Source: CAWIJJ01 sp963836405 (GTDB taxonomy: Bacteria > Acidobacteriota > Terriglobia > Bryobacterales > Bryobacteraceae). From it: DNA of 64,000 nucleotides. The stretch lies in NCBI GenBank assembly GCA_963836405.1, contig CAWIJL010000001.1, positions 124,001 through 188,000 of the forward strand. Reading direction: 5' to 3'. The notes under the pieces are model-generated. The model was not told the origin of the DNA. It was given only the letters and a program-made list of their open reading frames with translations, and made no database searches. The number at the start of each line of letters is the position of its first letter. Positions within the stretch are counted from its first letter, which is position 1. A program made the translations under genes and the position numbers. Shown one piece after another: positions 37,487 to 45,926 of this stretch.

Positions 37487-37690
37487 ATGACGTTCCATTT
37501 CGGACTGAAATCGCATGCCCTCCGGACCCGCCCGGTCCAGCATACCGCGGCCGCGACGCCGCAGAGTCCCTCCCGGGAAGATATCGAAAAGCTGGCGTAC
37601 GCCTACTGGGAAGAGCGCGGCCGACGCGGTGGGTCTGCGTGGGATGACTGGTTTCGCGCCGAGAGCGAACTGCGGGCCCGATCCCAATAA
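37487..37690 (+). CDS. DUF2934-family small protein
   Basis: A 67-residue protein whose C-terminal half (DIEKLAYAYWEERGRRGG, then AWDDWFRAESEL) matches the DUF2934 motif, a short helical element common in Acidobacteria and Proteobacteria with no known function. The ATG at 37487 is preferred to a TTG six bases earlier. It is divergent from treY by 79 bases and is followed by a bidirectional terminator. Confidence 0.8.
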   Translation: MTFHFGLKSHALRTRPVQHTAAATPQSPSREDIEKLAYAYWEERGRRGGSAWDDWFRAESELRARSQ

Positions 37691-37728
37691 GGATAAGCCT
37701 ACCTTCGGGCGGGCAGAAAAAAGGGCAC

Positions 37729-37770
37729 AAAAAAGCCGGGCGGTTCCGATTGGAGCCGCCCGGCGTTGTT
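37729..37770. terminator. Bidirectional intrinsic terminator
   Basis: GCCGGGCGG (37735-37743) pairs perfectly with CCGCCCGGC (37756-37764); the stem extends inward. It is flanked by an A-run on the left and GTTGTTTTT on the right, so it can serve both the DUF2934 gene and the convergent OmpA-like gene. Confidence 0.85.
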
Positions 37771-37788
37771 TTTGCTACCTGGCCCGCG

Positions 37789-40530
37789 TCACCTGACGAA
37801 TACTTCTATGGTGACGCTGACCGTTTGGCCTGCCGGCCCGTATGCCGTCAGGGTGTAAGTGGCGTTGGAGATCGGCCTCACGGTGGTGGAGCCGTTCGGC
37901 TGGAGCACCTGCGGCGCGAAGTCGGCGCCGACGATCACAACCGAAGTGGCGTTCTGCGTCGTCCAGGACAGGGTGACCGGGTCACCCGCCTTGGTCGAGA
38001 AGACCGGATCGGCGGTGAAGGAGAGGATGCGAACCTGGCCGACCGTAACAGTAGCGTTGGCCTGGATCGTGCCGGTCTCGTTGGTTGCCGTCAGGGTGTA
38101 GGTGGTGCTGGTGGAAGGCCTGACGGTGGCGCAATCGTTCGCGTTCAGATTGGTGCCGATGCCCGGCGAGATGCTGATGTTCGTGGCGTTGGTCACCTGC
38201 CAGCAGAGCTGAGTCGAAGCGCCGGCATCGATAGTGGGCGGATTCGCCACGAAGGTGACGACCTGCGGGATGCGTCCGGAAGCGACCGTAACGGTAACGG
38301 GCGCGCTTACGCTGCGGCCGTCCGACCCGGTGGCGGTCAGGGTATAGGTGGTGGTCTGCGCCGGCGAAACCTGCGTGCTGCCGTTAGGCGCCACATTGCC
38401 GATACCGCTGATGGATACCGTGGAGGCGCCGCTGGTGGTCCAACTCAGGGTTGAAGACTCTCCAGGCTGGATGTTGAGCGGGCTCGCTTCGAAGCGGATG
38501 ATCTGCGGGTTACCCGTGCCGGACACCGTAACGGTCTGGGTAGCGGTGACGAGGCCGGTGGGTCCGTTGGCGGTCAGGGTGTACGTTGTAGTCTGGTTCG
38601 GGGACACGGTCACCGATCCAGAGGTCTTATCGACGTTGCCGATTCCCGGCGTAATGGCGACGGAGAATGCGTTCTCCACGACCCACGTCAGGGTGGAACT
38701 CTGTCCGGGCGCGATGGTGGCCGGGAGGGCATTGAACTGAACGATGCGGGCGCCGTTGTCGGCGTTGGCGGCCACGGTGCTGACGGTGACGTTATCCGTA
38801 CCCTGGAGCCCGTCGCTGTTGCGGACCGTCAAGCGGAATCCGTAGACCTGACCCGCGTCGGCAGTGAAGCTCGGGGTGGCCGTATTGGCGCCAGACAACG
38901 AGACGTCCGGTCCGGCCACCTTGACCCATTCGTAAGTGAGAGGAAGGCCCAACGGGTCGAACGACCCGGTGCCGTTGAGGTTGACAGTGCCCGCCTGGAT
39001 GCCGATCTGGTCGGGACCCGCATTGGCCACTGGAGCGGCGCTGCCCACGCGGCGCGTGCCGATTTCATACCGGATCCGCGGAACGTCCATGGGAACCGGC
39101 GAGGTGGTCGAGCCGTACTCCTTGGGTTTTATGTAGTTGCCGAACTCGAGTCCGAAGACCAGGCGACCGGCACCGCCCGAGCTGACAAACGTTTCGTTGT
39201 AGCTCGCTTCGGCGGTGAAGGCGAGATGTTCGCTCAGGGGTTGCGTCAACTTGAGGTTCGCGCCCGGGCGCGCATCGCGTCCCAGTTCGCGCATCTTCAG
39301 GTAGGCGAGGTTTCCCGAAATCGAGGAATCGCCCCAGGCGCCAACCAGGAAGTTGATGCCTTGCTGGTTGACAACGCGGGCGTAGGTCTGGAGGAACGCT
39401 CCCGGAGCAAGGGTAACGCTGTTCAGGATGGCGTAGTTCTTGAACCCGCGGGTAACGAAAGCGCCGACACGGCCGCGGTCGAATACGTAGTCGATCAGGA
39501 ACGCTCCCTGCCCCATGCCGCCGCCGCCCTGATACTGGCGGAAGTCGACCCATTTCATGCTGGCGAAAGCGCCGGCCTGTACCGCGCCCCAGCGGTTCAC
39601 AAGACCGAGGTCAAACTGTCCTTCCTTGCGGCCCGGATAGTACATGAACTCGCCTTGGGCCTGGACGGCGCGCCGTCCATCGCCGCCAAACGGCGAGAAG
39701 AACTGTCCGCGACCGGTGAAGGTGAAGTCGCCGCCGCGGCCTGGGCCGAAAGCCGGGCCGATGTTCAACCCGACCAGAGAAAACTTCTTGTTGCGCCGCG
39801 CGGATTCGTCGAGCGCGCCCATCGCTTCGGTGTGGGCGATAGTGGTGGTCTGTTCGGAACTGAGCGGCTTGGGCAGGTTCGACACCTGGTCGCGCAGGGC
39901 ATTGTGCTGGTTGCGCAGATCGGTAAGTTCGCTCCGCAGCCGGTCATTGTCCCCTTGCAGTCCTTTCAGTGCGGCGAGAATCTCGTCGAGGCGGTCAAGG
40001 CGCTTCAGAATCGCGGCGCAGCATTCTTCCTGCTTCTGCGCCATGTCATCCAGTTTCTTGGTGAGCGCGTCCAGAACATCGCCGATCCCGCCTTCCTGGA
40101 TGACCCCGCCCGAGGCGTTGGTCACGGTCAACACGACGCGGCGGTTCATGAAACGCCCCTCTTTTGTGCCGTTATTAACTTCCGGAGACCGCTTGCCGTC
40201 GCCGGCAGTGGTGATCTGGTCGGGCGAAGCGCCGTATTTTACGAGGAATTCCTTTACTGCTTCGGCTCGCCGCATGGCCAGCTTATCGTTATATGCGGCC
40301 GAACCGACATAGTCGGTGTGTCCTGTGACCCGAACACGATAGTCTCTGTGCTGGCTCAGAATTTCTGCCAGTCGCAGTAGACTGGGATAACCGTCGGACA
40401 GGATGGAGGAGTTGAATTCGAAATTAATTTCCTCCCAACTGTTCTTGGTTTGACCAGCCGTGTTGGTACCTTGCGCAAAGAGACAGGACGACACAAGCGC
40501 CAGCGCACCTATCAATGCTAGTTTCTTCAT
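37789..40530 (-). CDS. OmpA-like surface protein with coiled coil, PKD and four Ig-like domains
   Basis: A 913-residue exported protein (Sec signal MKKLALIGALALVSSCLFA). Unusually, the OmpA peptidoglycan-binding domain is at the N-terminus (~30-145; VRVTGHTDYVGSAAYND, RRAEAVKEFLVKYG, GRFMNRRVVL). A coiled coil follows (~150-215), then a beta-rich region (~240-480) that could form a barrel or a large sandwich, a PKD domain (~500-590; VANAGPDQ, GSFDPLGLPLTYEW) and four Ig-like repeats starting near residues 598, 673, 757 and 833, each ending TTTYTLTA or similar. It may link peptidoglycan to the outer surface. No partner genes are visible beside it. Confidence 0.82.
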   Translation of the reverse strand: MKKLALIGALALVSSCLFAQGTNTAGQTKNSWEEINFEFNSSILSDGYPSLLRLAEILSQHRDYRVRVTGHTDYVGSAAYNDKLAMRRAEAVKEFLVKYGASPDQITTAGDGKRSPEVNNGTKEGRFMNRRVVLTVTNASGGVIQEGGIGDVLDALTKKLDDMAQKQEECCAAILKRLDRLDEILAALKGLQGDNDRLRSELTDLRNQHNALRDQVSNLPKPLSSEQTTTIAHTEAMGALDESARRNKKFSLVGLNIGPAFGPGRGGDFTFTGRGQFFSPFGGDGRRAVQAQGEFMYYPGRKEGQFDLGLVNRWGAVQAGAFASMKWVDFRQYQGGGGMGQGAFLIDYVFDRGRVGAFVTRGFKNYAILNSVTLAPGAFLQTYARVVNQQGINFLVGAWGDSSISGNLAYLKMRELGRDARPGANLKLTQPLSEHLAFTAEASYNETFVSSGGAGRLVFGLEFGNYIKPKEYGSTTSPVPMDVPRIRYEIGTRRVGSAAPVANAGPDQIGIQAGTVNLNGTGSFDPLGLPLTYEWVKVAGPDVSLSGANTATPSFTADAGQVYGFRLTVRNSDGLQGTDNVTVSTVAANADNGARIVQFNALPATIAPGQSSTLTWVVENAFSVAITPGIGNVDKTSGSVTVSPNQTTTYTLTANGPTGLVTATQTVTVSGTGNPQIIRFEASPLNIQPGESSTLSWTTSGASTVSISGIGNVAPNGSTQVSPAQTTTYTLTATGSDGRSVSAPVTVTVASGRIPQVVTFVANPPTIDAGASTQLCWQVTNATNISISPGIGTNLNANDCATVRPSTSTTYTLTATNETGTIQANATVTVGQVRILSFTADPVFSTKAGDPVTLSWTTQNATSVVIVGADFAPQVLQPNGSTTVRPISNATYTLTAYGPAGQTVSVTIEVFVR

Positions 40531-40793
40531 CTTCTTCTAACTCTCCTCAGCGTGATCCACATGTGCGAGAAACCGAAACTGTTTGAGATCGGGCGAGCTT
40601 CAGCTCGGTGGCAGCGGCTTCGGCTCGGCGCCCCGCCATGCCGGTCATCCGGTTTCCTCAAGAACCGGTGCGGCGTATACAGAGATAGGATACACCGAAA
40701 AAGTGGCTTATCTGCAAGAATTTCAGGGGGTTAGTTCCAGGCACGCGGTGTGGATCGGCACATTATTTCGGACAAAAATGCGATAATTATCAG
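40531..40793. other. Gene-free gap between OmpA-like gene and rnpB
   Basis: About 260 bases holding the divergent promoters of the OmpA-like gene and rnpB. I see no convincing gene; short frames here lack ribosome sites. Confidence 0.6.
40782..40787 (+). promoter_or_regulatory. Likely -10 element of rnpB
   Basis: GATAAT lies seven bases before the inferred 5' end of the RNase P RNA at about 40794. No strong -35 match is seen at the expected spacing. Confidence 0.4.
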
Positions 40794-41156
40794 GTGAGAC
40801 TGCCGGACGGGTAGTCGCTCCCGGAATATCGGGGGAGGAAAGTCCGGTCTCCGCAGGGCAGCGTGCCGGCTAACGGCCGGGGTCCGGAAACGGATACGGA
40901 AAGTGCCACAGAAAATATACCGCCTCGCCGCAATGCGGGGTAAGGGTGAAATGGTGCGGTAAGAGCGCACCGCGGCAGGAGTAATTCTGCCGGCAGGGAA
41001 AACCCCACGTGGAGCAAGACCAAATAGGGGAGGAGGGACGGCCCGTCCCGCTCAACTTCCGGGTAGGTCGCTAGAGCCGGGTAGTAATATCAGGCCAAGA
41101 CGAATGACTACCGCCCGCAAGGGTACAGAAACCGGCTTACAGGCCGGCAGTCTTAC
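40794..41156 (+). ncRNA. rnpB: RNase P RNA, bacterial class A
   Basis: Ribozyme subunit that removes 5' leaders from pre-tRNA. The conserved landmarks occur in order: GAGGAAAGTCCGG near 40835, ACAGAAA near 40909, the AAGGGTGAAA region near 40944, GCAAGACC near 41013, CGAATGACTACCGCCCG near 41101 and ACAGAAACCGGCTTACAG near 41126. The P1 helix closes the molecule: 40794-40806 pairs with 41144-41156, which fixes both ends. The length of about 360 bases is normal for class A. Confidence 0.97.
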
Positions 41157-41180
41157 TACTGCATATGTAGAGTTGTGGGC

Positions 41181-41939
41181 TTATTCAGGTATTTGTACGG
41201 TTACCCTGCGCTCCTCATTGAGACGCAAGGTGAATTCCCTATCGAGGGAATCGACAGGCGCTTGTTTCTCCTCGCGCTGCATATTGATGTAGTGGAGGGT
41301 TCGGCCATCCACCCAATAGGCGGAGGCGGCCTGAATGCTGTGATCGGCAAAGGCGAACAGGTAGATGGGTGAACCGTTCTCGTGGGATGCGTTCTCGCGA
41401 CCGGCGGCAACCGGCTGACGTTGCTGACCGTACTGATCGTAGTTCTTGAGTACCGGGTGAGCCCGTTCTACATAGATCGGAGTCACGGTCTGTTGAGCTG
41501 GAGCCGAAGGGTACACCACCGTCACGTTGGGGGAATAGTCATACGGATAGTAGCTGTACGGATAGTAGCCGTAGTCGTTGCCTAGCCCGAAACCGGCATA
41601 GCCGGGGAAATAGCCGAGGCCCAAGCCCCAACTATACGACGGAATGTAGTAGCTGCCCAGCAAGCCGAAGCGGGTGCCGTAACCATCGTGAAAGCCACCG
41701 CGGAAAAGAGAATTTGAGCCGCGGGAGCCGACGAAGCCGCCGCGAAAGGTTCCGAATCCGCGGCTGCCCTGAAATCCGCCAAATGCCGCGCCCCGGCTGC
41801 CACCGAATGCAGGCGATCGCCCTACGCCGCCCATTCCCCCACCGAAACCGCCCATTCCACCGGTTGCGCCTCCGCGACGCTGCGCCTGGGCACCAGCGGC
41901 CAGCGCAAGACATAGCATGATCGGTCCTAAAGCGCGCAT
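41181..41939 (-). CDS. Exported Gly/Tyr-rich protein of unknown function
   Basis: A 252-residue protein with GAGGAG upstream of ATG 41939 and a Sec signal (MRALGPIMLCLALAAGAQA). The middle (~20-140) is a low-complexity Gly/Phe/Arg then Tyr/Pro-rich stretch (GGMGGFGGGMGG, GYYPYSYYPYDY), and the last ~70 residues form a compact domain (PIYLFAFADHSIQAASAYWV, REFTLRLNEERRVTVQIPE). Such proteins are common in Acidobacteria and may sit in the cell envelope. The stop lies 24 bases from the rnpB 3' end, so transcripts converge. Confidence 0.75.
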   Translation of the reverse strand: MRALGPIMLCLALAAGAQAQRRGGATGGMGGFGGGMGGVGRSPAFGGSRGAAFGGFQGSRGFGTFRGGFVGSRGSNSLFRGGFHDGYGTRFGLLGSYYIPSYSWGLGLGYFPGYAGFGLGNDYGYYPYSYYPYDYSPNVTVVYPSAPAQQTVTPIYVERAHPVLKNYDQYGQQRQPVAAGRENASHENGSPIYLFAFADHSIQAASAYWVDGRTLHYINMQREEKQAPVDSLDREFTLRLNEERRVTVQIPE

Positions 41940-42037
41940 GACCCGCTCCTCTAAAGGGGAGCTTACTCCCGGTCCTTGGCTTCCGCAAGTGCCGGATCAC
42001 GCCAAACGCGGTAACATCGTTCCGGGCGAGAGCAACG

Positions 42038-42490
42038 ATGGCCTTTCAAGTATTCTCCAGCGCTTTTTCCGAAGGCGGAACAATTCCCGAAATCCACACC
42101 TGCGACGGCGCCAATCTTTCGCCGCCGCTCGAATGGTCGGGGGCTCCGGCGGAAACGAAGAGTTTCGTGCTGGTGCTGGACGATCCCGACGCTCCCTCGG
42201 GCACCTGGGCTCACTGGCTTCTGTACGATTTATCGCGTTTATTGCAGGCACTCCCGGCGGGCGCTCAAACGAAAGCGCGCGGCGGCAGGAATGACTTCGG
42301 CCGAACCGACTATGGAGGACCGTGTCCGCCTCGCGGGCATGGCGCACACCGCTATTTTTTCCGACTCTACGCGGTGGATGTGGAATCGCTTGGAGCGCCC
42401 GAAGGATTGAAACGCCAGGAGCTTCTACAGGCGATCAAGGGACACGTTCTCGCCTCTGCAGAGTGCATGGGCCGGTATGAAAGGCGTTGA
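42038..42490 (+). CDS. YbhB/YbcL-type phosphatidylethanolamine-binding (PEBP) protein
   Basis: A 150-residue cytoplasmic protein with the PEBP ligand-pocket motifs DDPDAPSGTWAHWLLYDL and DFGRTDYGGPCPPRG then HRYFFRLYAVD. Members of this Raf-kinase-inhibitor-like family bind small anionic ligands; the bacterial role is unclear. Full length for the YbhB type. The stop codon abuts the stop of the convergent DUF1328 gene. Confidence 0.93.
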   Translation: MAFQVFSSAFSEGGTIPEIHTCDGANLSPPLEWSGAPAETKSFVLVLDDPDAPSGTWAHWLLYDLSRLLQALPAGAQTKARGGRNDFGRTDYGGPCPPRGHGAHRYFFRLYAVDVESLGAPEGLKRQELLQAIKGHVLASAECMGRYERR

Positions 42491-42655
42491 TCAGGCCCGC
42501 CGCATGATGAAGCCGGCGAGGGTGACAAGAAACAATACCGACGCAAAATAGAAGACAGTTTTAGCGAGAACTGCAAACGTTACGGCGGCCATACCGAAGC
42601 CGACAATCGCGGCCAAAAGCGTGATGATGAAGAACCCAACTACCCACCCGAGCAT
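42491..42655 (-). CDS. DUF1328 (YtjA-like) small membrane protein, 54 aa
   Basis: A 54-codon gene from ATG 42655 to TGA 42491. The product starts MLGWVVGFFIITLLAAIVGF, has two hydrophobic helices and ends FIMRRA, matching the DUF1328 family of tiny stress-associated membrane proteins (E. coli YtjA). It ends one base after the stop of the PEBP gene, in convergent orientation. Confidence 0.82.
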   Translation of the reverse strand: MLGWVVGFFIITLLAAIVGFGMAAVTFAVLAKTVFYFASVLFLVTLAGFIMRRA

Positions 42656-42733
42656 GATTCTGTTTCCTCGTAACCATTTCCAAGCAGGTTAATAGCCAAT
42701 CCGGACGCCGCGACGCGTACTATCGAATAAGCC

Positions 42734-43453
42734 ATGATCTATACCTGTTACGAGATGATCCGCGACTGCCGGGAAGGCAGGACAGAAGGGTGGATATATT
42801 TCATTTCCAACTACTTGCCCATAGTCCGACGACTCCGTGCGCATTATGGCGGGGATGAGCCGTCAGGTCGGGTGGAGGGGTTATTTCCCGATTGTGAACC
42901 CGGACCGGAGCGGCGATTTGTAGCGGAACTGCGGCAAAAAGTACTTGCCTCCATTCAGATCGAAACACCTGAAGTAACCGTGGACCTGGAAATCGTGGCC
43001 GAGAGCCTGGCGCCGCTGACGACCGTGGAGAAACAGGCTGCCTGGATGGAGACGATGAATTACGATGCAGCCAAAACCGGGAGCATCCTCCGGATTGCGC
43101 CGGCTACGGTAGGAAAAATCCGGGATAAGGCGGCGGAGATGCTCCGCGGAAGAACAGATGCGTGGCGCCGGAGTCTGCTGCACGACAACGGCCTCACGTT
43201 GGGCAGGGCGGCGGCACAGGCCGGCGGCGCCGAGTGCGTGAACGGCAAACTGTTTCTGGATGTTCTGGACGGGCGCACGACCTGGGCCGGCAGGGAGCAG
43301 ATTGAGCGCCACGTCAGCGGCTGCTGGCATTGCATCGATCATTTTTGCCGGCTGGCGGAAACCATCGAACTGCTGCGCGAGAACCAGCCGTTGTCGCCGT
43401 CGGAAACCAAGGCTGCGATGGCGGCCCTCCAGAGTGCCCGAGCCGGCGCCTAA
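42734..43453 (+). CDS. Sigma-70-like protein with a C-terminal anti-sigma zinc motif
   Basis: A 239-residue protein. The N-terminal part (MIRDCREGRTEGWIYFISNY, then RRLRAHYGG) resembles sigma-70 region 2 start; the central part (TTVEKQAAWMETMNYDAAKT, then ILRIAPATVGKIRDKAAEML) resembles region 4 helix-turn-helix. A C-terminal H193-x3-C197-x2-C200 motif (HVSGCWHC) is the zf-HC2 zinc signature normally found on anti-sigma factors. The combination suggests a sigma-like regulator with a built-in redox or zinc switch. Sigma region similarity is weak, so it could be another DNA-binding protein. It stands alone with no membrane anchor. Confidence 0.55.
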   Translation: MIYTCYEMIRDCREGRTEGWIYFISNYLPIVRRLRAHYGGDEPSGRVEGLFPDCEPGPERRFVAELRQKVLASIQIETPEVTVDLEIVAESLAPLTTVEKQAAWMETMNYDAAKTGSILRIAPATVGKIRDKAAEMLRGRTDAWRRSLLHDNGLTLGRAAAQAGGAECVNGKLFLDVLDGRTTWAGREQIERHVSGCWHCIDHFCRLAETIELLRENQPLSPSETKAAMAALQSARAGA

Positions 43454-43742
43454 CCCAGTTCGGCCCGGTTCGGCGTTGCCCCAAACCACCGTTTCGCATT
43501 CGCCGCGATTCACCATCGCCTGAGCGCATCCGTGCGCCGATCTCGCGCAGGACGGGCGCGGCAAGCCGGGCAAGACCTTTGCGCAGAAGGTCGCACTCAA
43601 CTCGGGCGAGGCGGGGGGAGGCCGCAAGGTGGCGGCAACATGAATCGCAACCTTTGCGGCAGGGCCAACCGCGGCAGGAATCGGTGATCGCGTTCACCCG
43701 CGCTTCGATTCGGGAATGTAGGATTGTCAATTCGGAAGGCAC
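43454..43742 (-). pseudogene. Truncated YkgJ-like cysteine-cluster protein
   Basis: From ATG 43742 the product begins with a C-x3-C-x2-CC cluster (CRGWPCRKGCDSCCRH), typical of the YkgJ family, which continues with a second set of cysteines. Here the frame loses all family likeness after about residue 65 and runs on antisense into the preceding sigma-like gene (nominal stop at 43314) with no second cysteine set. This looks like a gene cut short or frameshifted. Confidence is limited because the remnant is short. Confidence 0.4.
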
Positions 43743-43762
43743 GCCAAGCTTATCCTGAAACT

Positions 43763-44638
43763 ATGAATATCGCATTCCTGGGGACGGGGCGAATGGGTGC
43801 GGCGATGGCGCGCAATCTGCTGCGGGCCGGCCACTCGGTGACCGTTTACAACCGAAATGCCGCGCGCGCGGAAGCGTTGCGACCGGACGGCGCTCGCGTG
43901 GCGGAGTCGCCGGCTGCGGCGTGCGCCGCGTGCGAAGCAGCCATCACGATGCTGGCCGACGACCACGCCCTCGAAGAAGCGACGTTCGGCCCGCAGGGTT
44001 TCGCGGACATTCTTCCGGTGGAGGCGATCCACATTTCATGCAGCACGGTGAGTACGGCCATCGCACGCAGGCTGGCGGCCGAACATTCCATGCGGCGGCA
44101 GAGTTACCTCAGCGCACCGGTGTTCGGACGGCCCGAAGCCGCCGAATCGAGAAAGCTGGTCATCGCGGCGGCGGGCCCGGCCGACCTGATCGCACGCTGC
44201 CGTCCGGTGTTCGATGCCATGGGACGAGAGACGGTGGAGATCGGCCGGGAGCCGTGGCAGGCGAATGCTGTGAAGTTGTGCGGAAACTTCATGATTGCCG
44301 CCATGATGGAGGCGTTCGGCGAAGCCTTCGCCACGCTGCGCAAAGCGGACGTGGACCCGCAGGTGTTTCTGTCGGTGATGAACGGGCTGTTCGCGTCTCC
44401 CGTTTATGCCAACTACGGACGGATTATCGCGGAAGAACACTTCGAGCCCGCCGGGTTCGCGCTGCGGCTCGGCTTGAAAGACGCGCGCCTGCTCCAGGAG
44501 ACGGCTTTCGAGTGCCAGTCGCCGATGCCTCTGGGTAGCCTGGTGCGGGACCGGCTGCTGGCAGCGCTGGCGCGCGGGCAGGGCGAGCTGGACTGGTCGA
44601 GCTTCGCGCGGATCGCCGCTCTCGAAGCCGGGCTGTAG
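43763..44638 (+). CDS. NAD(P)-dependent beta-hydroxyacid dehydrogenase
   Basis: A 291-residue enzyme of the 3-hydroxyisobutyrate dehydrogenase/GLYR1-like family: N-terminal Rossmann motif GTGRMGAAMARNLLRAGH, substrate-binding segment HISCSTVSTAIARRLA (usual form SSTS/T), APVFGRPEAAESRKL and the catalytic lysine in NAVKLCGNF (about residue 170). It would oxidise or reduce a small beta-hydroxy acid or semialdehyde with NAD(P). The typical DGPVSGG glycine-rich loop is replaced by APVFGRPE, as in the succinic-semialdehyde-reductase-like branch. Next gene is the broken hydrolase. Confidence 0.88.
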   Translation: MNIAFLGTGRMGAAMARNLLRAGHSVTVYNRNAARAEALRPDGARVAESPAAACAACEAAITMLADDHALEEATFGPQGFADILPVEAIHISCSTVSTAIARRLAAEHSMRRQSYLSAPVFGRPEAAESRKLVIAAAGPADLIARCRPVFDAMGRETVEIGREPWQANAVKLCGNFMIAAMMEAFGEAFATLRKADVDPQVFLSVMNGLFASPVYANYGRIIAEEHFEPAGFALRLGLKDARLLQETAFECQSPMPLGSLVRDRLLAALARGQGELDWSSFARIAALEAGL

Positions 44639-45796
44639 GCAAGCCGCTTCGGATATAATTCACCACAGCTTTTCGGAAGTGGAGGGACCTTGGGGAACCG
44701 GATGGGTTGGAAGGAGCCGTTGCGCGTCGGCGCGCTTGCGCTCTGGTTCGGTGTTTCGACGCTCGAAGGGCAGCCCGCCGCAACGGTGGTGAACCTGGCA
44801 GACCAACCTGGCGTGCAGACGCTTGCAGCGAGCGTTCGGGCGATGAGGCGCGCTTCGAGTGCGGCGGAACCGGTGAAAACCGAGGTAGACAAGCTGCTTT
44901 CGGACGCGGTCTCTCTGCAAAGTTCCGGCCAGAACGGCGAAGCGCGCAGGCGGCTGACGAAGGCCTGCTCGCTGCTGAGCGGCAAGGCATGGGACGCGCG
45001 GCAGGAATACGCCTGTTCGCTCGCTTTGCGCGTGGACCGTATCGTGGCCGACACTTCCCTTCCCTTCGTTGCCCGGGTTGCGCAGTTCTATGCGGCTCCG
45101 TACCGGCCGGCGGGTGGTATGAGCCTGCGCGCTTCTCTATTCAACGACGGAGGCGCGCGGGCGATCGCCACGGTGCTCATGCCGGAACGCGACCTGATCG
45201 AGCAGCCCTTCGGCCTGGCGGCGGAACTGGGCGATGTGCCAGACGGAGCGTACCGACTGCGGGCGGAACTGCTCGAAGCCGGCACGGTTCTGGCAACGCT
45301 CGAGCAGCCGGTGCAACTGATACGCGGCATCGACACTGAACTTGCGGCGGTCAACGGGCGGCTCGCCAAGGTGAAGGGCCACGAAGGGACAAAGGGCAGC
45401 GTGCGATACCCGTTCCAATTGGCCCGCGCTATCAATTCCGGGCAGAGGCAGCTCAGCCAGGCCGACTTCGGAATCCCGTGGGACGCCAAACAGCCCCCCT
45501 ACGACTTCACAGCCGGCCTGCGTACTTCGCGGGAACTGCTGAAGGCGCTCGAGGCCGGTAAGGATCCGCTGTGGCGCGCCCGCGGGGATCACGAGCGGCA
45601 CTACTGGTTCGAAGAGGCGGGCGAGGCGATGCCGTACCGCGTTTATGTGCCGCTCAAGTGGGATGGTAAGGCGCGGCTACCGATGGTGCTGGTCCTGCAC
45701 GGTAACACACGGGATCACGATTACTACTTCGATTGCGACGACGGGATTCTGGCCCGGATGGCCGAACAGCACGGCTACCTGGTGGCGACGCCGATG

Positions 45797-45797
45797 A
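45797..45797 (+). other. One-base frameshift in the broken hydrolase gene
   Basis: Codon ATG at 45794-45796 ends the upstream frame; removing the A at 45797 (or an equivalent single base) continues GGA TAC CGG in the frame that matches the downstream half. It lies 105 bases before the IS insertion point. Confidence 0.8.
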
Positions 45798-45898
45798 GGA
45801 TACCGGCCCAATGCCGGATGGGGTTCGGCCCTGCTGCGTCCGGCGCAGGCCGGAGGCGGACGGGGAGGTTTCAGCGATCCTTCGCGGCTGCGCCAAAG

Positions 45899-45902
45899 CG
45901 AG
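45899..45902. repeat. Target-site duplication, left copy (CGAG)
   Basis: CGAG directly before the left inverted repeat; the matching copy is at 47829-47832. Confidence 0.8.
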
Positions 45903-45917
45903 CTAAGGGCTGACGCA
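45903..45917 (+). repeat. IS left inverted repeat
   Basis: CTAAGGGCTGACGCA, exact inverse of the right end. Confidence 0.92.
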
Positions 45918-45926
45918 ACAATAGAT

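Noticed and set aside
34678..37647. 989-codon open frame on the plus strand
   Set aside because: It is antisense to treY, whose protein motifs are unmistakable; long antisense frames are expected in high-GC DNA.
41700..41900. Short repeated GC-rich units that could suggest a repeat array
   Set aside because: They encode the Gly-rich part of the exported protein at 41181-41939; spacing is irregular and there are no CRISPR-like spacers.
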